This document shows, piece by piece, positions 31,096 through 43,129 of a stretch of DNA of 64,000 nt (the stretch's first letter is position 1; the number at the start of each line of letters is the position of its first letter). The notes beneath the pieces are model-generated. The model ran no database searches. It was not told the origin of the DNA and saw nothing but the letters and a program-made list of their open reading frames with translations. This DNA comes from Ichthyophis bannanicus (lineage: Eukaryota > Chordata > Amphibia > Gymnophiona > Ichthyophiidae): the NCBI GenBank assembly GCA_033557465.1, contig CM066039.1, positions 49,071,788 to 49,135,787 on the forward strand, in the 5' to 3' direction. Made by a program: the position numbers and the translations under genes.

Positions 31096-31724
31096 CTTTT
31101 GGTAGTTCCAAGCCAAAATGGTTAAAAGGTTAGCCAGGGACCGTCATGGATGAGAGGGAGGAACCTTTCCTTTTGTATTCCTTGTTTTGTGCTTTATTTT
31201 TTTGTTTCATGTCTTTTAAGAGGGACTGCAAGCCACAGCCTTGGCACTGCTAGACGTATGCAACAGCCCACTGGCATAGTTAGAGTGGAGGTACCAACAG
31301 TGGGTTCAGTGTAATAGTATCATTGGCAAGGCATTATTGGACTTTGCCATGGACTCAGCAGAGGACCAATCTCTTGTGATGAGGGTCTTAACCATATAGA
31401 TGATCATGCTGCAGCTGGCTCTGCTAGAGCCATAGCAATCCTCAACAATACTTTGACACCCAACTGCATATGGTGTTTGACTCTGTCACCATTGGGACCC
31501 TTGAGTCTTCGCAAAATTTCTGTTGTCTGTCTATGGACATTCTCTAGGTGGTACCAGACTGATGGACTCCAGAAGGAGACTGCAATAGGCAGAGACTTGT
31601 GCAACAGCCTAGGATGAAGGAACCCAATCCCTGCCAAATCAGGAGATTCTGCACTGATTTCCAGTATGCAGATCTAGCATCATGCTTTTGCTACAGCATC
31701 TGGGAGTATATCAGAGGTGGCAGA
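31096..31724. other. No recognised feature
   Basis: No domain in the 77-codon minus-strand frame at 31404-31637. Confidence 0.4.
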
Positions 31725-31830
31725 GGTTTAGTGGCCTACCCAAGAGTTTAAGGAGCATCAGTGAGTTTTGAACCTCTCTTTTGTGGGTCCTAGGCCTCTG
31801 CTCTAACCAGAAGCCTGCTCCTCCACAGAG
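31725..31830 (-). mobile_element. tRNA SINE fragment
   Basis: Minus strand: aggagcaggcttctggttag, then a B-box-like gaggttcaaaact and cttgggtaggcca. This is the head of the SINE family found at 46640 and 52283. Tail missing. Confidence 0.6.
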
Positions 31831-32280
31831 TTGGCAAAATGGATGGATGTGTGTGTGTGTTACTTGCAGGCAGCTAGCAGAAGACAGGCATCACGTATGG
31901 AGGGGAAGGAACAGCACTACAGTTGTGAGTCAAGATGGCCAAAGCCAGTCATATTCGTAGCCAATCTATACTGGAGCCACAACACAAGGGCGCAAGAGCT
32001 TGGGACTGACAGAAAATGCAGAAAATGGTCTGATGCCAAGCTTCCTCTCAGGCCATATGGTGGAGAAGGAAGGGTCATTGCCTTGACTCTCTCTTTTGGT
32101 GACTTGGGTTGGCTGTTCTTGGTGCTGCAGTCTTTATCATTCATCACAATGGTGTGGTGGGAGCAATGCAAAGAGAACCAGTGGGAGCATCGGTGCTGGA
32201 GATTCAAAGGCGCCATCTAGCTCATGTGGGCTCAGTGCCAGCTGACATGGAGTACTACACAGCACGGGTAGCAGAGGATA
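31831..32280. other. No recognised feature
   Basis: A (gt)n run lies at 31847-31860. Overlapping frames of 129 and 99 codons on the two strands show no domain. Confidence 0.4.
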
Positions 32281-33268
32281 GCACTTAACACCACAACAAT
32301 AACCAGATGCCTTGAAGACGTGAATGCCTGGCTCAAAGCCAATAACCTGACGGTCAACTATGATAAAACTGAGGCAATGTTCGTCACCAGCAACCCCACC
32401 TTCATTCCACCACAAACTATCAGCATTCTAGACAAACTCATAGTAGTCAGTTAAGTACCTGGGCATCACAATGGACAGAGCTCTGAACCTGAAATCCCAC
32501 ATCACCAAAACCGCAAACAAAGCCTATCAACATTTGAGGACCATCAGAAAGGTCAAGCCAATACTCCACCAGGACCACTTCCACACAGTGTGCCAAGCAC
32601 TCATCACACCTCTGCTTGATTATAGAAACTCATTATATCAAGGCCTCCCTCAGCAGACCTTACACCCATTCCAAATGGTGCAAAACACTGCAGCATGCAT
32701 CATTACAGACACTCCAAGAACAGAGCACATCACTCCCATCTTACAGCAACTGCACTGGCTCCCAATGATGGCCAGAGCAAAATTTAAAACAGTCCTAATC
32801 ATCTTTAAAATCATTCATCATCTCTCGGCAGATGCACTCCAAGATATCATAACAAGGGATATCAGCAATAGACCAAGAAGGACCAATAATGACAACATGA
32901 TCGGCACACCTGCAGGATATTACAAGACTAAACAAACAACGTCAAGAAGAGCTCCTTCACTACTGGCATCCACAATTTGGAACTCCCTCTCAACGGGCCT
33001 GAAGGCATTAAATGACATCATAGACTTCTGCAAGGCCCTTAAAACCCTGCTCTTTACAGAAGCCTATGAGCAGACAGACAACAGTCTCCACCCGAACGGT
33101 AATGCAACTACCTCCGCCAACTCGATACCCACTCATCCCAACTAGACATGAGTCCATTGTATATTGTTAAGTACCCTCATGTTAAATGTAACCCTCCAAT
33201 TGTGATGTGACCACTTTGATTGTAGGATAAGGTGGTATACAAATCTGTCTAAATAAATAAATAGAAAC
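32281..33268 (+). mobile_element. L2 LINE 3' end, second subfamily
   Basis: A CLEDVNAWLKANNLTVNYDK block (near 32310-32370), one frame change near 32450, then a 224-codon frame with RALNLKSHITKTANKAYQHL, VCQALITPLLDYRNSLYQGL, ITPILQQLHWLPMMARAKFK and STIWNSLSTGLK. It ends in ggataaggtggtatacaaatctgtc with (aaat)n. The Tyr-Leu-Asp-type palm motifs upstream are not included. The subfamily differs from the 15.3 kb L2 copy. Confidence 0.8.
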
Positions 33269-34490
33269 TGGAAGCAAGGGAGGGCGCAGGAGTGTGTGGC
33301 TTCTTGCCAATCCCAGCGCGATGTCAGCTTGTTTGTTACTGCACAGTGGCTGATGGAGATCACAGCCCGATTCATTGGTGCCATAGGCTTACCTTTGGGG
33401 ACCAAAGCTGGTGACTTATCTGACCCAAGCAGGAATCAAGGTAATGCCCCTGCATAGGAGCTGGTAAGGAACGGTGCTGCAGAGAGTCAATGAGTGTGCT
33501 ACCTGATGTTAGTTGGTGACTCGGTGCAGTGTGGACCATCAGGGCTCCTACATGTGATGTCTCTGGGAGAGACAACTCACAAGTATCAGTGAAGCTTTTG
33601 GTGGCCCTGGATTCATTTGTCTTGGGGTGTTGGTCAGAGAAGGTGCATGGTACAGGCAGCGTAAGGCTGTTCAGAGGCATTACCATACATTAGCTTTAAA
33701 CGGGGTTCCCCATGCTAGGCATCTACGTAGGCAGAGAGAGAAAGAGCAGCTGTTTCTCCAAGGTGACCCAGAATCCACTAAAAGAGCCCATGCAGAGGTT
33801 GGTGGTGGGCTTAGCAGTGAGGATAACTCTGGTCAAGCTCCTGCCATCCCTGAGATGGAACTGCCTCACAGTACCATGAAGTAGGGAAGTCTCTGGAATT
33901 TTGCCCTCATCCTGGAATACAAAGTCCTGTTGTCTTCATACCATAAATAGAATAAAAACAGAGAGAATGGAAATGTTAAGAAAAAAATAAAATAAATCAA
34001 GAGAGGAAAGCAGGTGGATCCGTCCGGGTGGCCAGGCAGATAGAATAGACTGAAGCGGAAACGGGTGAGCACAGTGGTGGGGGATGTTAGCAGTGTCCAG
34101 AAAGGCCGTTCTAGGCTTTTAGGAGAGAGAATCCATCCATGGCGCTGTCGAATGATACCCCTCAGATGTGTGGCTGACTCATCCATGGATAAGATCCTTG
34201 GTCAAGAACCATAGACTGCAATTCCTTCCTGAATGCAAGAGTGTGGACACTTGGTGCTACTGTTGAGCAAAGGCTGAGAATCCTTTCCATGTTACTGTAA
34301 ATGCCATCTCCGCAGTATCCTTCTAACGCTGACTGCTCAGAGAACTGAACCCAGCTCCTCCACATGGCAGTACACAGCAATTGTCAGAAAAAAATGGGAC
34401 CACAATAAAAATATTGTGTAAATAGGAGCATCATAAAATGCAATGTGATTGATGTCAAAGGATTCTAGCCCAGGAAATGTTTCCAGGCTT
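33269..34490. other. No recognised feature
   Basis: Frames of 104 and 106 codons on the minus strand have no visible domain. No repeat recognised. Confidence 0.4.
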
Positions 34491-34917
34491 AGGGGCTAAT
34501 TTTATAAGGAGCCGTCACTGTTTACAGATGAACAACATGCATAAGTTACAGTAGTTTAGTCATTTATGCATTTAAGTGTGATTTTACATGCATAAATGAC
34601 ATGCCAACTAGTGTAAAAGTATGCCCATAGTTTGCCTTGTGTGTACTTTCACTGTGGACATGCACATGGATGGAGTCCGGGCAGGGCATGGGAGGTGCAA
34701 GCAATTACAAGCATAGATAACCAAAGTCTTAAGTTTACACACACAATTGCAAAAGGTAGGTGCAGTCATTGACCCCAGCTCTGGGGCTGGGGTAAGTCAT
34801 CGCACCTTAGCCTGTGTGCATATGTTCCACACATTCTCTATTTTATAAAGTCAAGCACGCATCTACTTGACTTTGTAAAATATGCATTAACTAGGTGCCA
34901 GTTTATAAAATTACCCT
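34491..34917. repeat. MITE-like repeat with taattttataa ends
   Basis: Left end ggctaattttataaggagcc (34494-34513) is the near complement of gccagtttataaaattaccc (34897-34916). Within lie ctattttataaagtcaagc and gactttgtaaaatatgc (34849-34885), another inverted pair. About 427 bp, noncoding. Confidence 0.6.
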
Positions 34918-35621
34918 GCATATGTACAGACCAAAGTCATAGCATTCTAAATCATGTATATCAATTTTTGGAGGATTTCTCAATTTAAATATCTTACCAC
35001 TTCCCAAGTGCACCAAAAACACAAACCATGTCCAAATTAGGTATTCTTTAAAAAGATTTGTATTTGTATCATGAATAGGGCTTCCGTGTTTTGGCTATAG
35101 CCAAAAAGCTCTCATAAAACACCCTTGGAGTATTTGATTGTAATTGCAAAGCCCCCCCCCCCTCCCAAATGACCCCTTCCTCAGTGCTCTGATGTCACCT
35201 GAGAGCTGCTGTCACAGCCCGGTGATGTCATGAGAGTACCAAAGCTGCAGGCAGAGTCCCTTGGGTAGTGACAAGAGTTTGTGTGTTTTCCTTCCAGAAA
35301 AACTTGAAATGTGGGAACAGGCACTTACTGTTGTCAGGTTTTGAACCCTTTCCAGGCCAGTTGCAAAAAGAAGCAGCTGGCAGGAACAAAAGTCTCACAA
35401 GCTCCCGCTGCTGGGTGCAGGTAGGAGGCTGGGCAGATTCAGGGACTTGGGCTTGGAGAAAGGGGAGACATTGATGTTGCTGGAGCTTGGAGGAAGGGGG
35501 AAATGCTGGGACTAGAAGAAAGGAATCCACCTAAAAAGCCGATAAACATTTGTTGTGCTACAGTGCACTGATAAACCCCTATTTTTCCACCCCTGGGAAA
35601 CCTAATTGCATCCCTGACGTG
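34918..35621. other. No recognised feature
   Basis: A C run at 35151-35162 and otherwise unassigned sequence. Confidence 0.45.
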
Positions 35622-35830
35622 GAGGACTAGCCAGGTGGTAAGAGCAGTAGACTGAGAACTATAGAATCCAGCGTTCAAATCCTACTGACGCCTCTCGCAA
35701 CTCTGGGCAACTCATTTACTCCTCCATTGCTTCTGGTACAAGCACAGATTGGAAGTCCTGCAGGGATAAAGAAATATCCAGCATGCCTGACTGTAACTTG
35801 CCTTGAAAAGGCATGAACTAAACCCAGACA
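35622..35830 (+). mobile_element. tRNA SINE
   Basis: tagccaggtggtaagagcag (A box) and cgttcaaatccta (B box), followed by actctgggcaactcattt and a cagggataaagaaatat segment. Same architecture as 46640-46860. Confidence 0.65.
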
Positions 35831-36604
35831 CTAGCAGCCTGAGGTCTCTTCATGTTGTGGCAGACGTTTGCCCGCATCTGAGGCAGTTTTATTAAAAATA
35901 AAACAAATGCTGGTGTTATAAATAATTATCCCAAAGAGCAGATGATGATATTCAGACTTTTTGCATATGTACACAGATGCTACAACTCACAGAAGTAGAA
36001 AAAAAAAACCAATGAGGCATAGCCCATTTAAATACTTCTATAGACCACAAGTTACCAATCAAAGAGAGCCTACACAAGTGACATCACTAATCTGATAATG
36101 ATGCAATTAGTCAGTCCTCTACTGCAGTGAATAAAAAAACTGGCTAGTCGATTTCTCATTTGCACCATTCAGGACTACTTCTCTTCTTGTAAGAGACGAG
36201 GATTACAGTCAACCCCATGAGTACTTTATTATGGTACTTCCAATATGGGAAATGAGAGATTCTCAAAACAATGTTGATATTCAAGACAATGGGAGACTAA
36301 AGGAGCTTCAATCTCCTTGCAACATAAACAGTTCCTATGTTCAGTTAAAATGAGCGTTCACTGCACGAGTGGTTTTTCCGATAGATCATTTCAAACAGGG
36401 ACACCATGCTACATATACTGCTCCTACTATTTGACACAATGTCAGGCTGTTAATGTAAGTTGTCTTAGAGCAGGAAAGGGGAGAACTGATCTGCTATAGG
36501 ATTGAGGGCACAAAACATCTACCACAGGGAAACCGCCCCTTTAGGAGGTAGTTTTATGAACTATTGTCATACCTAAAATACATACAAGGGCTTTTATAAG
36601 ATTA
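35831..36604. other. No recognised feature
   Basis: A/T-rich. No supported gene. Confidence 0.45.
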
Positions 36605-37065
36605 TGTCGCACCCAAAAGTATATTGTGGTGGTCGTGCCCCTCCTAGGCGGTTGCCTAGTAGGGACGGGAGGCCATCTTGTGTTCCTTTGTTCCAAAGGT
36701 GTAGTTGTGACTCAAAGTAAAACCAAGTGGATGTTTAAAGCGCACAGGAATTTTATTGGGTTCCGTTTAAGCCAATTTGGTTACAGCCTTTAAAGAAACT
36801 TTCACTCTGAGCAAAAAGAAACAAGGATAAACTTCTCCAAAAATAAAGAACATGAAAACAGTGTTTCAGTGGAATTATTTATAATGGCTTCTTTTCCTCT
36901 TTTCCTTTAAGAAGCTTCTTGCTTTAGGGTTAACTCAGGAACATGTAGATACAACATACAATCAAGATCAGCAGTGCTGCCAGCTCTCTCTCTTTGCTGC
37001 TTGCAATTAAACAGTTTCAGCTGTCTAGCACAGACTTGATTGCACTATCCACTTTCAGTAGGAAA
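36605..37065 (-). mobile_element. LTR fragment
   Basis: cgtgcccctcctaggcggttgcctag (36633-36658) and gtagttgtgactcaaagtaa recall the starts of the other LTRs here (gcgccccctactggccaggc at 55969; tgcctaggg at 16759). gagcaaaaagaaacaagg resembles the Gypsy LTR near 9210. The start is either 36605 or 36625. The copy stops where the DIRS inverted repeat begins at 37066. Confidence 0.5.
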
Positions 37066-37386
37066 GAAAACCGAGTTACTTACCTGTAACGTGAGTTCTC
37101 CAGGGACAGCAGGATAAGTCAGCCACAAGTGGGTGATGTCATCCGACGGAGCCAGAGACGGATACTCTCACTAGCCCAGAGGGCTTTAGCCCCCTGGGCA
37201 TGACCACTAGCCCCACCTCCGGATCCGCCCCTAGCTGGCCAGGTTTCCCAAGCTGAAGCGGTACTCAGGCTAGGAGGCGGATAGCGAGAACAGGAATTCC
37301 CCGCCGGGGAGGAGGGAGGGAAGGTGTGGCTGACTTATCCTGCTGTCCCTGGAGAACTCACGTTACAGGTAAGTAACTCGGTTTTC
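37066..37386. repeat. 61-bp perfect inverted repeat of the DIRS terminus
   Basis: 37066-37126 (starts gaaaaccgagttacttacct) is exactly complementary to 37326-37386, with a 199-bp spacer. Directly after the right arm, 37384-37425 holds a diverged copy in the left-arm orientation (ctcccagggcaagcaggatg). DIRS elements combine inverted termini with an internal complementary region, which this fits. Confidence 0.9.
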
Positions 37387-37792
37387 TCCCAGGGCAAGCA
37401 GGATGAGTCAGCCACAAGTGGTGTCTCCCCAGCTACATATGCAGTGGCGGGGAGGGACTGAAGAACGGACCACGTGTAAAAAGGTGCAAGTAGTTTTAAT
37501 GCAAGCGTGGTTTTAGTCGAGTGACAGGCTGTGCAAATCGCATTAGTGCGGTAACAGAACAGTGCGTAACAGTCAACAGTGCAAGAAGTGCAACAACAGC
37601 ATCAACAAGAACAGTACACAGCAAACTAGAAACAAGCGACCCAGGAGCCAACAGGCAAGGGCAGCGTATTCATCAACAATAATCAGTTAAGGTAACAAGG
37701 TGCAAGGAACAATGATACATCAGCAATCAATCAAAGCAAAGTGCAGAGACATCTTTCAATAATCAGTAAGGTGCCGTGACACCAAAAAGGCA

Positions 37793-39367
37793 TCACTCAG
37801 TGCAATCAGTCACGAGTTCCCGGCCTGTAGAGGGGTTAGCAGTAGAAAGCACTGCTAGCCAGAAAGCGGAGCCTCCGTGATCGGCTCTGTCGAGGCAGTA
37901 GTGCCTCTGGAAAGTCTGTACAGATGACCATGTGGCGGCTTTGCAGATGTTGGGTATAGGAACGGAGTGGAGGTTTGCGATGGAGGCGGCCAAGGCCCGC
38001 AGGTGATGTGCTGTGATGCCAGCGGTGGGGCTCGCCCCAGCGCGAGAAAGGCAGAAGGAGATGCAGGCAGAGATCCAGCCGGAAAGTGTTCGCTTGGAGA
38101 CTGGAAGGCCCGGCTTGTTGGGGTCGTATGACATGAAGAGCTGTGACCCTTTGCGCAATGGTGCTGTTCTATCGAGGTAGCACCGTAGGGCTCTGACGCA
38201 GTCCAGTGTGTGAAGGCGTTGTTGCTCCGGACTGGAATGTGGTCCCGGGAGGAAGCAGGGCAGCTCAATGGTTTGATTGATGTGGAAGGAGGACACCACC
38301 TTGGGGACAAACTTGGGGTGTGTCTGAAGGCAGACGCGGTCGAGGTGAAAGATGGTATAAGGTGGGTAGGCCACGAGAGCATGCATTTCACTGATCTGTC
38401 TGGCTGAAGTTATTGCGACGAGGAACAGAGTCTTCCAGGAGGCGAACTTCAAACCCGCAGATTGAATGGGCTCGAAGGGCTCCTCCGTTAGCTGATTGAG
38501 GACGACATTAAGGTCCCATGCGGGCACAGGTTCCCTCAAGGGAGGGCGTAGATTGGATAAGCCTCGCATAAAGCTGGTTACAATGGGCATTTTTGCTATA
38601 GAGGAGTCACCAATGTGGTGATGGAAGGCCGCAATGGTGGACAGATGGACCCTGATGGACTGGGTCTTCAGGCCGAGGGAAGAGAGAGACTCAAGGTATT
38701 GGAGGAGCTGCGGCATGGGACAAGAGAAAGGATCGATGTGCCGAGCCGCGCACCAGATGGAGAAGCGTCGCCACTTGAGGCTGTAAGATTTCCTGGTGGA
38801 AGGGCGTCGGGCTGCTAGGATGATTTGCTGCACTTCAGTCGTTAGGCTAGCTCTGGCACCCCTCAACTTTTCAGCTTCCAGGCCGACAGAGATAGCATCC
38901 TCATGTTGGGGTGGAGCATTGCGCCGCCGTCCTGTGATAACAAGTCCGACCGTAGGGGTAGGTGGATGGGAGGGGCCACTGCCAACTATTGGAGATATGG
39001 GAACCAGATTTGCCTGGGCCAGGAGGGAACAACCAGAATGACCCTGGCCCAGTCCCTGATGATCCGTTGGATTGTCCGTGCGATGAGCGGGGTTGGCGGG
39101 AACGCATAAACCAAGTCCCAGCTGTCCCATGTCACATCGAAGGCGTCCGCCGCTAGTCTTCGCGGCGACAGTCTCTTCGAGCAAAAGAGGGGGCATTTGG
39201 CATTCTCTTGGGAGGCGAAGAGGTCGATCTGGGGCAGGCCCCACTCCCTGAAGAGAAGAGAAGACACATCCTTGTGAAGTGTCCATTCGTGGGGACTTAG
39301 CTGTCAGCTGAGGCGATCTGCTAGGACGTTCTCCTCTCCTGGTAGATAACGGGCCTGGAGGCTGCAT
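37793..39367 (-). CDS. DIRS tyrosine recombinase
   Basis: A 524-codon frame; the native start is uncertain and may lie near residue 160, after the RNase H overlap. The N-terminal SAM-like core-binding part begins with RRPSTRKSYSLKWRRFSIW (187-205). Catalytic signature: Arg323 in TSARQISEMHAL, His454 and Arg457 in TAHHLRALAAS, and the nucleophile Tyr490 in TFQRHYCLD. All expected residues are present. Role by homology: cutting and joining the circular DNA intermediate with the chromosome in the nucleus. The frame is unbroken, unlike the RNase H beside it. A second open frame at 37855-38391 overlaps it and is a shadow. Confidence 0.88.
   Translation of the reverse strand: MQPPGPLSTRRGERPSRSPQLTAKSPRMDTSQGCVFSSLQGVGPAPDRPLRLPRECQMPPLLLEETVAAKTSGGRLRCDMGQLGLGLCVPANPAHRTDNPTDHQGLGQGHSGCSLLAQANLVPISPIVGSGPSHPPTPTVGLVITGRRRNAPPQHEDAISVGLEAEKLRGARASLTTEVQQIILAARRPSTRKSYSLKWRRFSIWCAARHIDPFSCPMPQLLQYLESLSSLGLKTQSIRVHLSTIAAFHHHIGDSSIAKMPIVTSFMRGLSNLRPPLREPVPAWDLNVVLNQLTEEPFEPIQSAGLKFASWKTLFLVAITSARQISEMHALVAYPPYTIFHLDRVCLQTHPKFVPKVVSSFHINQTIELPCFLPGPHSSPEQQRLHTLDCVRALRCYLDRTAPLRKGSQLFMSYDPNKPGLPVSKRTLSGWISACISFCLSRAGASPTAGITAHHLRALAASIANLHSVPIPNICKAATWSSVQTFQRHYCLDRADHGGSAFWLAVLSTANPSTGRELVTDCTE
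38986..39350 (-). pseudogene. DIRS RNase H C-terminal remnant
   Basis: In another minus-strand frame: an ARYLPGEENVLADRLS segment (near 39310-39355), an in-frame TGA, then IDLFASQENAKCPLF and LVYAFPPTPLIARTIQR. These are the end of a DIRS RT-RNase H protein. It overlaps the start of the recombinase frame, as expected in this group. Confidence 0.75.
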
Positions 39368-39395
39368 TGGAGCGAGAGGGCTAGTTTTTGGTATC

Positions 39396-42269
39396 GGGCC
39401 CTACATTTCTTTGGTTTGGGTGTGCTAAGAATTTGAGTGAGTGGTTCATCGTGGCAAGTACAAAAAAGGAAGCTAGTGATTCACGGAGATATTGAGGAAT
39501 TAATGTCCATGCTAAAGGGTCAATATCCTGTAACAGTGACAAAGACAGATTTCCCTGTGATGATTATTGAATATCCTTTATTATTTAGGAGAATACTAAT
39601 GGCCTTTTATATTTTTAAAGACAAGTGTCATTTGTAAATATTATTAGAAAAGAGGAGATATCCTGGCATGTTAGGTGCATCTAAGCTAGGATTATGGAGG
39701 TTCATGCCATGAATGTTTCAATGCAATAACACAGAAGCAGGTAACTGATGGGGCTTTATTCATTCGAACTTTTGTTGGCCTCTGGTTGCGCAAGTGTCGA
39801 GGAATATTCAGGTTTTGTCAAACGTCAGACATATGTGGGGGAAAGAAGGGAAAGAATACTCTATGTATGTAAGTCATGGTTCTTAACCATCTATAAAAAT
39901 TGGCAATGTCAGATTAAGTTTGTGATTGTAAAGTTATTTTGTATGCCATTTATTTATATGTATTGGGGGTCTTAATTGATTATGTATGCTCTTATGTAAA
40001 CCTATGCATCGGTGTTTCTATGTATTGCTGTATAGACATATAATAAATGAAAATGAATAATACAGAATGAAATGAAAATGACAACTGTCACAAAAGGAGA
40101 AGTTCACAAGTTATTCACCATCAAAAAGGCATTCATTAGGGCCTGAAAAAAAGGATATATTTTGGATTAAAGTATGCTGGAAGAGGGACCCTCATATATG
40201 CTCCATTAAATCCCTGCAATCTCTCCACTGACATAGCAATCAAGATCCATGTATCCAACTATATATGCACCTTTTAGTTACCCATTGTGGACAAATATAT
40301 GGGAGGTAAGGAAGACTGTGCTTTGGGGGGAGAAGTAGAGAGGTGTTGAGTAGGAGGGGAGGTGAGAGAGGGCTGTTCTGCTAAGAGATGGAATATGGGA
40401 GGGGTAAAGGGGAGTCTTTTATATGTGTCTATATAGCATTGCGTATGTCTTGTAGTGCTTTATAAATGATTAATAGGAGTAGTAGTAGTGTGCTGGGGAT
40501 GGATGGGGAGGAGAGTGGGCTATAAGGTGGGAGAGTGTGCCTCAGTGGCATGGCAAACGAGAGTGGGGGAGTGAATTAGTATGTGATGGGAAGAGAAATA
40601 AAGTGGGGAGGGGGAAAGAGTATGTTCTTGGGGAGAAGACAAAGAGAAGATCATGCCAGGAGGAAGCAGAGTAGGGATGGATGAGGAAGAGTGTGCTGGG
40701 ATGGATGGGAAGGAGACTGCACCAAGGGGAACTGTAGACCATGTTAGGAGGGTAAAGAACAGTGCGCCAGAGGTCAGATAGGGAGAGGAAGCAGGACACC
40801 TAGAGGGAAGGAAATAGCACGTGAGGTGAAAGAGAGCATGTGGGTAAGTCCGTTTCTAACCATGTGTAAATACTGGCAATGAATTGACCTGTTGTATCTC
40901 TTTTCTAGCCTCTCTGTCATCACTGATATCACATAGCAGTTGAAAGTGATGCATTTTAGGACAAATGAATCAATTAATGCCAGGATATAAGTTGGGCAGA
41001 GGATGGTGGTGAGGAATGCCCTTCATATTGCCTATGGTGTCAATAAAGTTGGCTTGTTGGTTAAAAAAAAAAAATGTCAGACTGTCAGTGCAATTGTTTT
41101 TGGCAACAGAGAAACATATTAATACTTAGTGGGCATCCAAGAGATTGCTAGGACTCTGGTAAGGATCCATTTCCCTCGATGTTCCAGGAGACGTGGAGAA
41201 ACACGTGAAGTACAATTTTACGAATGACGTCCAAGTGAAATCTGGGATGTCCAAGCCATAACATCTGGGGAAAAGAAAGCAGGACGTCCAAGCTTCGGCA
41301 GCATTTCACAAATGTGAATGTCTGATATGGATGACTGCAGGGGTGTCTACGTAGACATCCCCAGAATAGTATGCCAAAACCTGGGTGTCTAGGAATAGCC
41401 CAATAGTTCAAGGAGTGGGCTGGGAATGGGAAGCCAATACTCAATCTCACTGCTACTATCGTTGTGATTGTGCAGAGTACTGGGGTGGTGGAGTGCCATC
41501 TTCTCTATACCCTCCAGATGTTTTATGGCCAAAACACTTTCCGTTGCCTGTCCATGCCTGGAGCAGGTATAAACATGACTCCAGATGTCCAGGAGGTTTC
41601 TGAGAGCAGACGGTGACATCCGGGTTATTGAGAATACCCCCACCATGCCCCAGGTCAGACTTTGATGCCCACAGACCTGGCTTCTAAAATTCCTCTGGAG
41701 ATGCCTCTGTGCTGTAGACTTCTTTATGCTCATTTTAAGACATCCGAAGCATGAATAGAGCTGCTGAAATAACCCCCATACTATCCATTTTCTTTGTGTA
41801 CATGCACAGTGGCTGGTGCTGGTTAATAGGTAAGGTCTTGAAATTAACACCAGTTTGAAGAAAATTTATTTATCTCATTCTTTTTGAAACAGTGACTTCC
41901 AAATTTCTGGAAATTGCAGGCAACTCATGTTCAGTGCATTCCCTATATGGAATGGGGAATACCTGCATACAGTTCTGACCCAACCAGGACCATACTATTT
42001 ACACCCCTGACATACACTCTTTCAAGTTCTATTTATAACAGACATGCAAATGGAGCCTTTCCTAAAATCGCCATTTACACATGGATGCTATTTCCACATG
42101 TAAATGCCAGAATTTTCACATGGAAATTGTGAATAAGGATTCTAAAATAATCCCCACCATCAAGTAATTTTAGGGTGGACCTGGAAACCCCCCAAAAAGG
42201 AGCTAACTCTCAGCAATGCACTAAATATACACATGATAAAGGTGAAAATGGCAGATCTAAAATGCAAAA
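39396..42269. other. Mostly unassigned
   Basis: No supported gene. 40322-40820 is purine-rich (ggggag, gagaggaag) and its antisense frame is Ser/Pro/Leu-rich by composition. 41335-41365 holds ggggtgtctac / gtagacatcccc, a near-perfect palindrome, inside a region with repeated gacgtccaag and gatgtccaag words (41220-41300) that recall the palindrome-chain family. 42030-42150 is an atgcaaatgg…acatgtaaatg block possibly from a short repeat. Confidence 0.4.
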
Positions 42270-42515
42270 TCTTCTTGTCAGGTTCTTTATTTATCAGGCC
42301 TTTTGTTACCACTTTATTATTTCAATCAAAGCTGTTTATATTGTAACTTAAACTTGACAATGTACATTAAACAGGGACATTGATAACTTGGAACTTTCTG
42401 AGACAATGCAGGGTTAATTGACTTGTCTAAAGCAACAAGGAGTGCAAGTGGGATCTGAACCCTGGTCTCTTGATTCCCAAGCCAGTGCTCCAACCTTTTA
42501 AGCTACTCCTGATTC
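42270..42515 (-). mobile_element. tRNA SINE with L2-like tail
   Basis: Minus strand: aggagtagcttaaaaggttg, a B-box-like gggttcagatccc (plus gggatctgaaccc at 42449), cttgttgctttagacaagtc, then an L2-like tail with tttgattg and ataaagaacctg. Degenerate. Confidence 0.6.
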
Positions 42516-42574
42516 AGAGTGTGATAGAGGAAAGGGGACTTTCTGACTGTCCTGGCATGTTACATCCAGGTACA

Positions 42575-42730
42575 GTAGGCATTTTCCTATCCCTTGGAGA
42601 GCTTACAATCTGTGTGTATCTGAGGCAATGGAAGATTAAGTGACTTGCCCAAAATCACAAGATGCAGCCATGGGATGTGAACCTAGCTTCCAGCCTGCTG
42701 CTCTAACCATTAGACTATTTTCCATTTCTA
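42575..42730 (-). mobile_element. tRNA SINE fragment
   Basis: Minus strand: tagtctaatggttagagcag (A box), gctaggttcacatccc (B box), tgattttgggcaagtcactt, ttgcctcagatacacac. Head of the same SINE class as 43845-44075. Confidence 0.7.
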
Positions 42731-43129
42731 CTCTCTACTATGTATGATCATGATGATTTGAAGGTTATAGTACCGAGGTTAAGTGCTTCTTGTTTGCTGA
42801 CACAAAGTACAATTTGTCTTTCTCTCTCATGTTCTGCTTCCCACAACGATTCTGGCACCAAGAGGAAATCTGGAGCTAAATACTTCTGGCCACTATGGCA
42901 ACAAATTTCAGATTAGAATGATCCCAGTAAGTACATACCCAGGAGCCGGCTAGGCACATCTCTATGGATGTGCAAAAGTTGTCACATCAAGTGGAGAAGA
43001 CCCTTTATGGTTTGAGACATCCATAGGAATATATGCTGCCCCAGGCTAGATGAGAAGAAAACAATGAATTAAGGTCAATGATAATATCAGTTCCTAGCTG
43101 CGAATATTTGGGGAAAAAAAGCAGGTCCT
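42731..43129. other. No recognised feature
   Basis: No supported gene or repeat. Confidence 0.4.

Larger units (their letters stand above)
37066..39395 (-). mobile_element. DIRS retrotransposon, 5'-truncated
   Basis: The right-hand genes of a DIRS element on the minus strand: the end of RNase H, then an overlapping tyrosine-recombinase frame, then a terminal region with a 61-bp inverted repeat. Reverse transcriptase and gag would lie above 39395 and are absent. DIRS elements integrate as circles with a tyrosine recombinase and leave no target duplication; none is seen. Confidence 0.85.

Noticed and set aside
37066..37386. Ordinary MITE with 61-bp ends
   Set aside because: A DIRS recombinase lies 400 bp away on the matching strand and a third arm copy follows, so the repeat belongs to the DIRS terminus.
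37855..38391. 178-codon frame overlapping the DIRS recombinase
   Set aside because: Out-of-frame overlap of a gene with full catalytic motifs; composition-driven.
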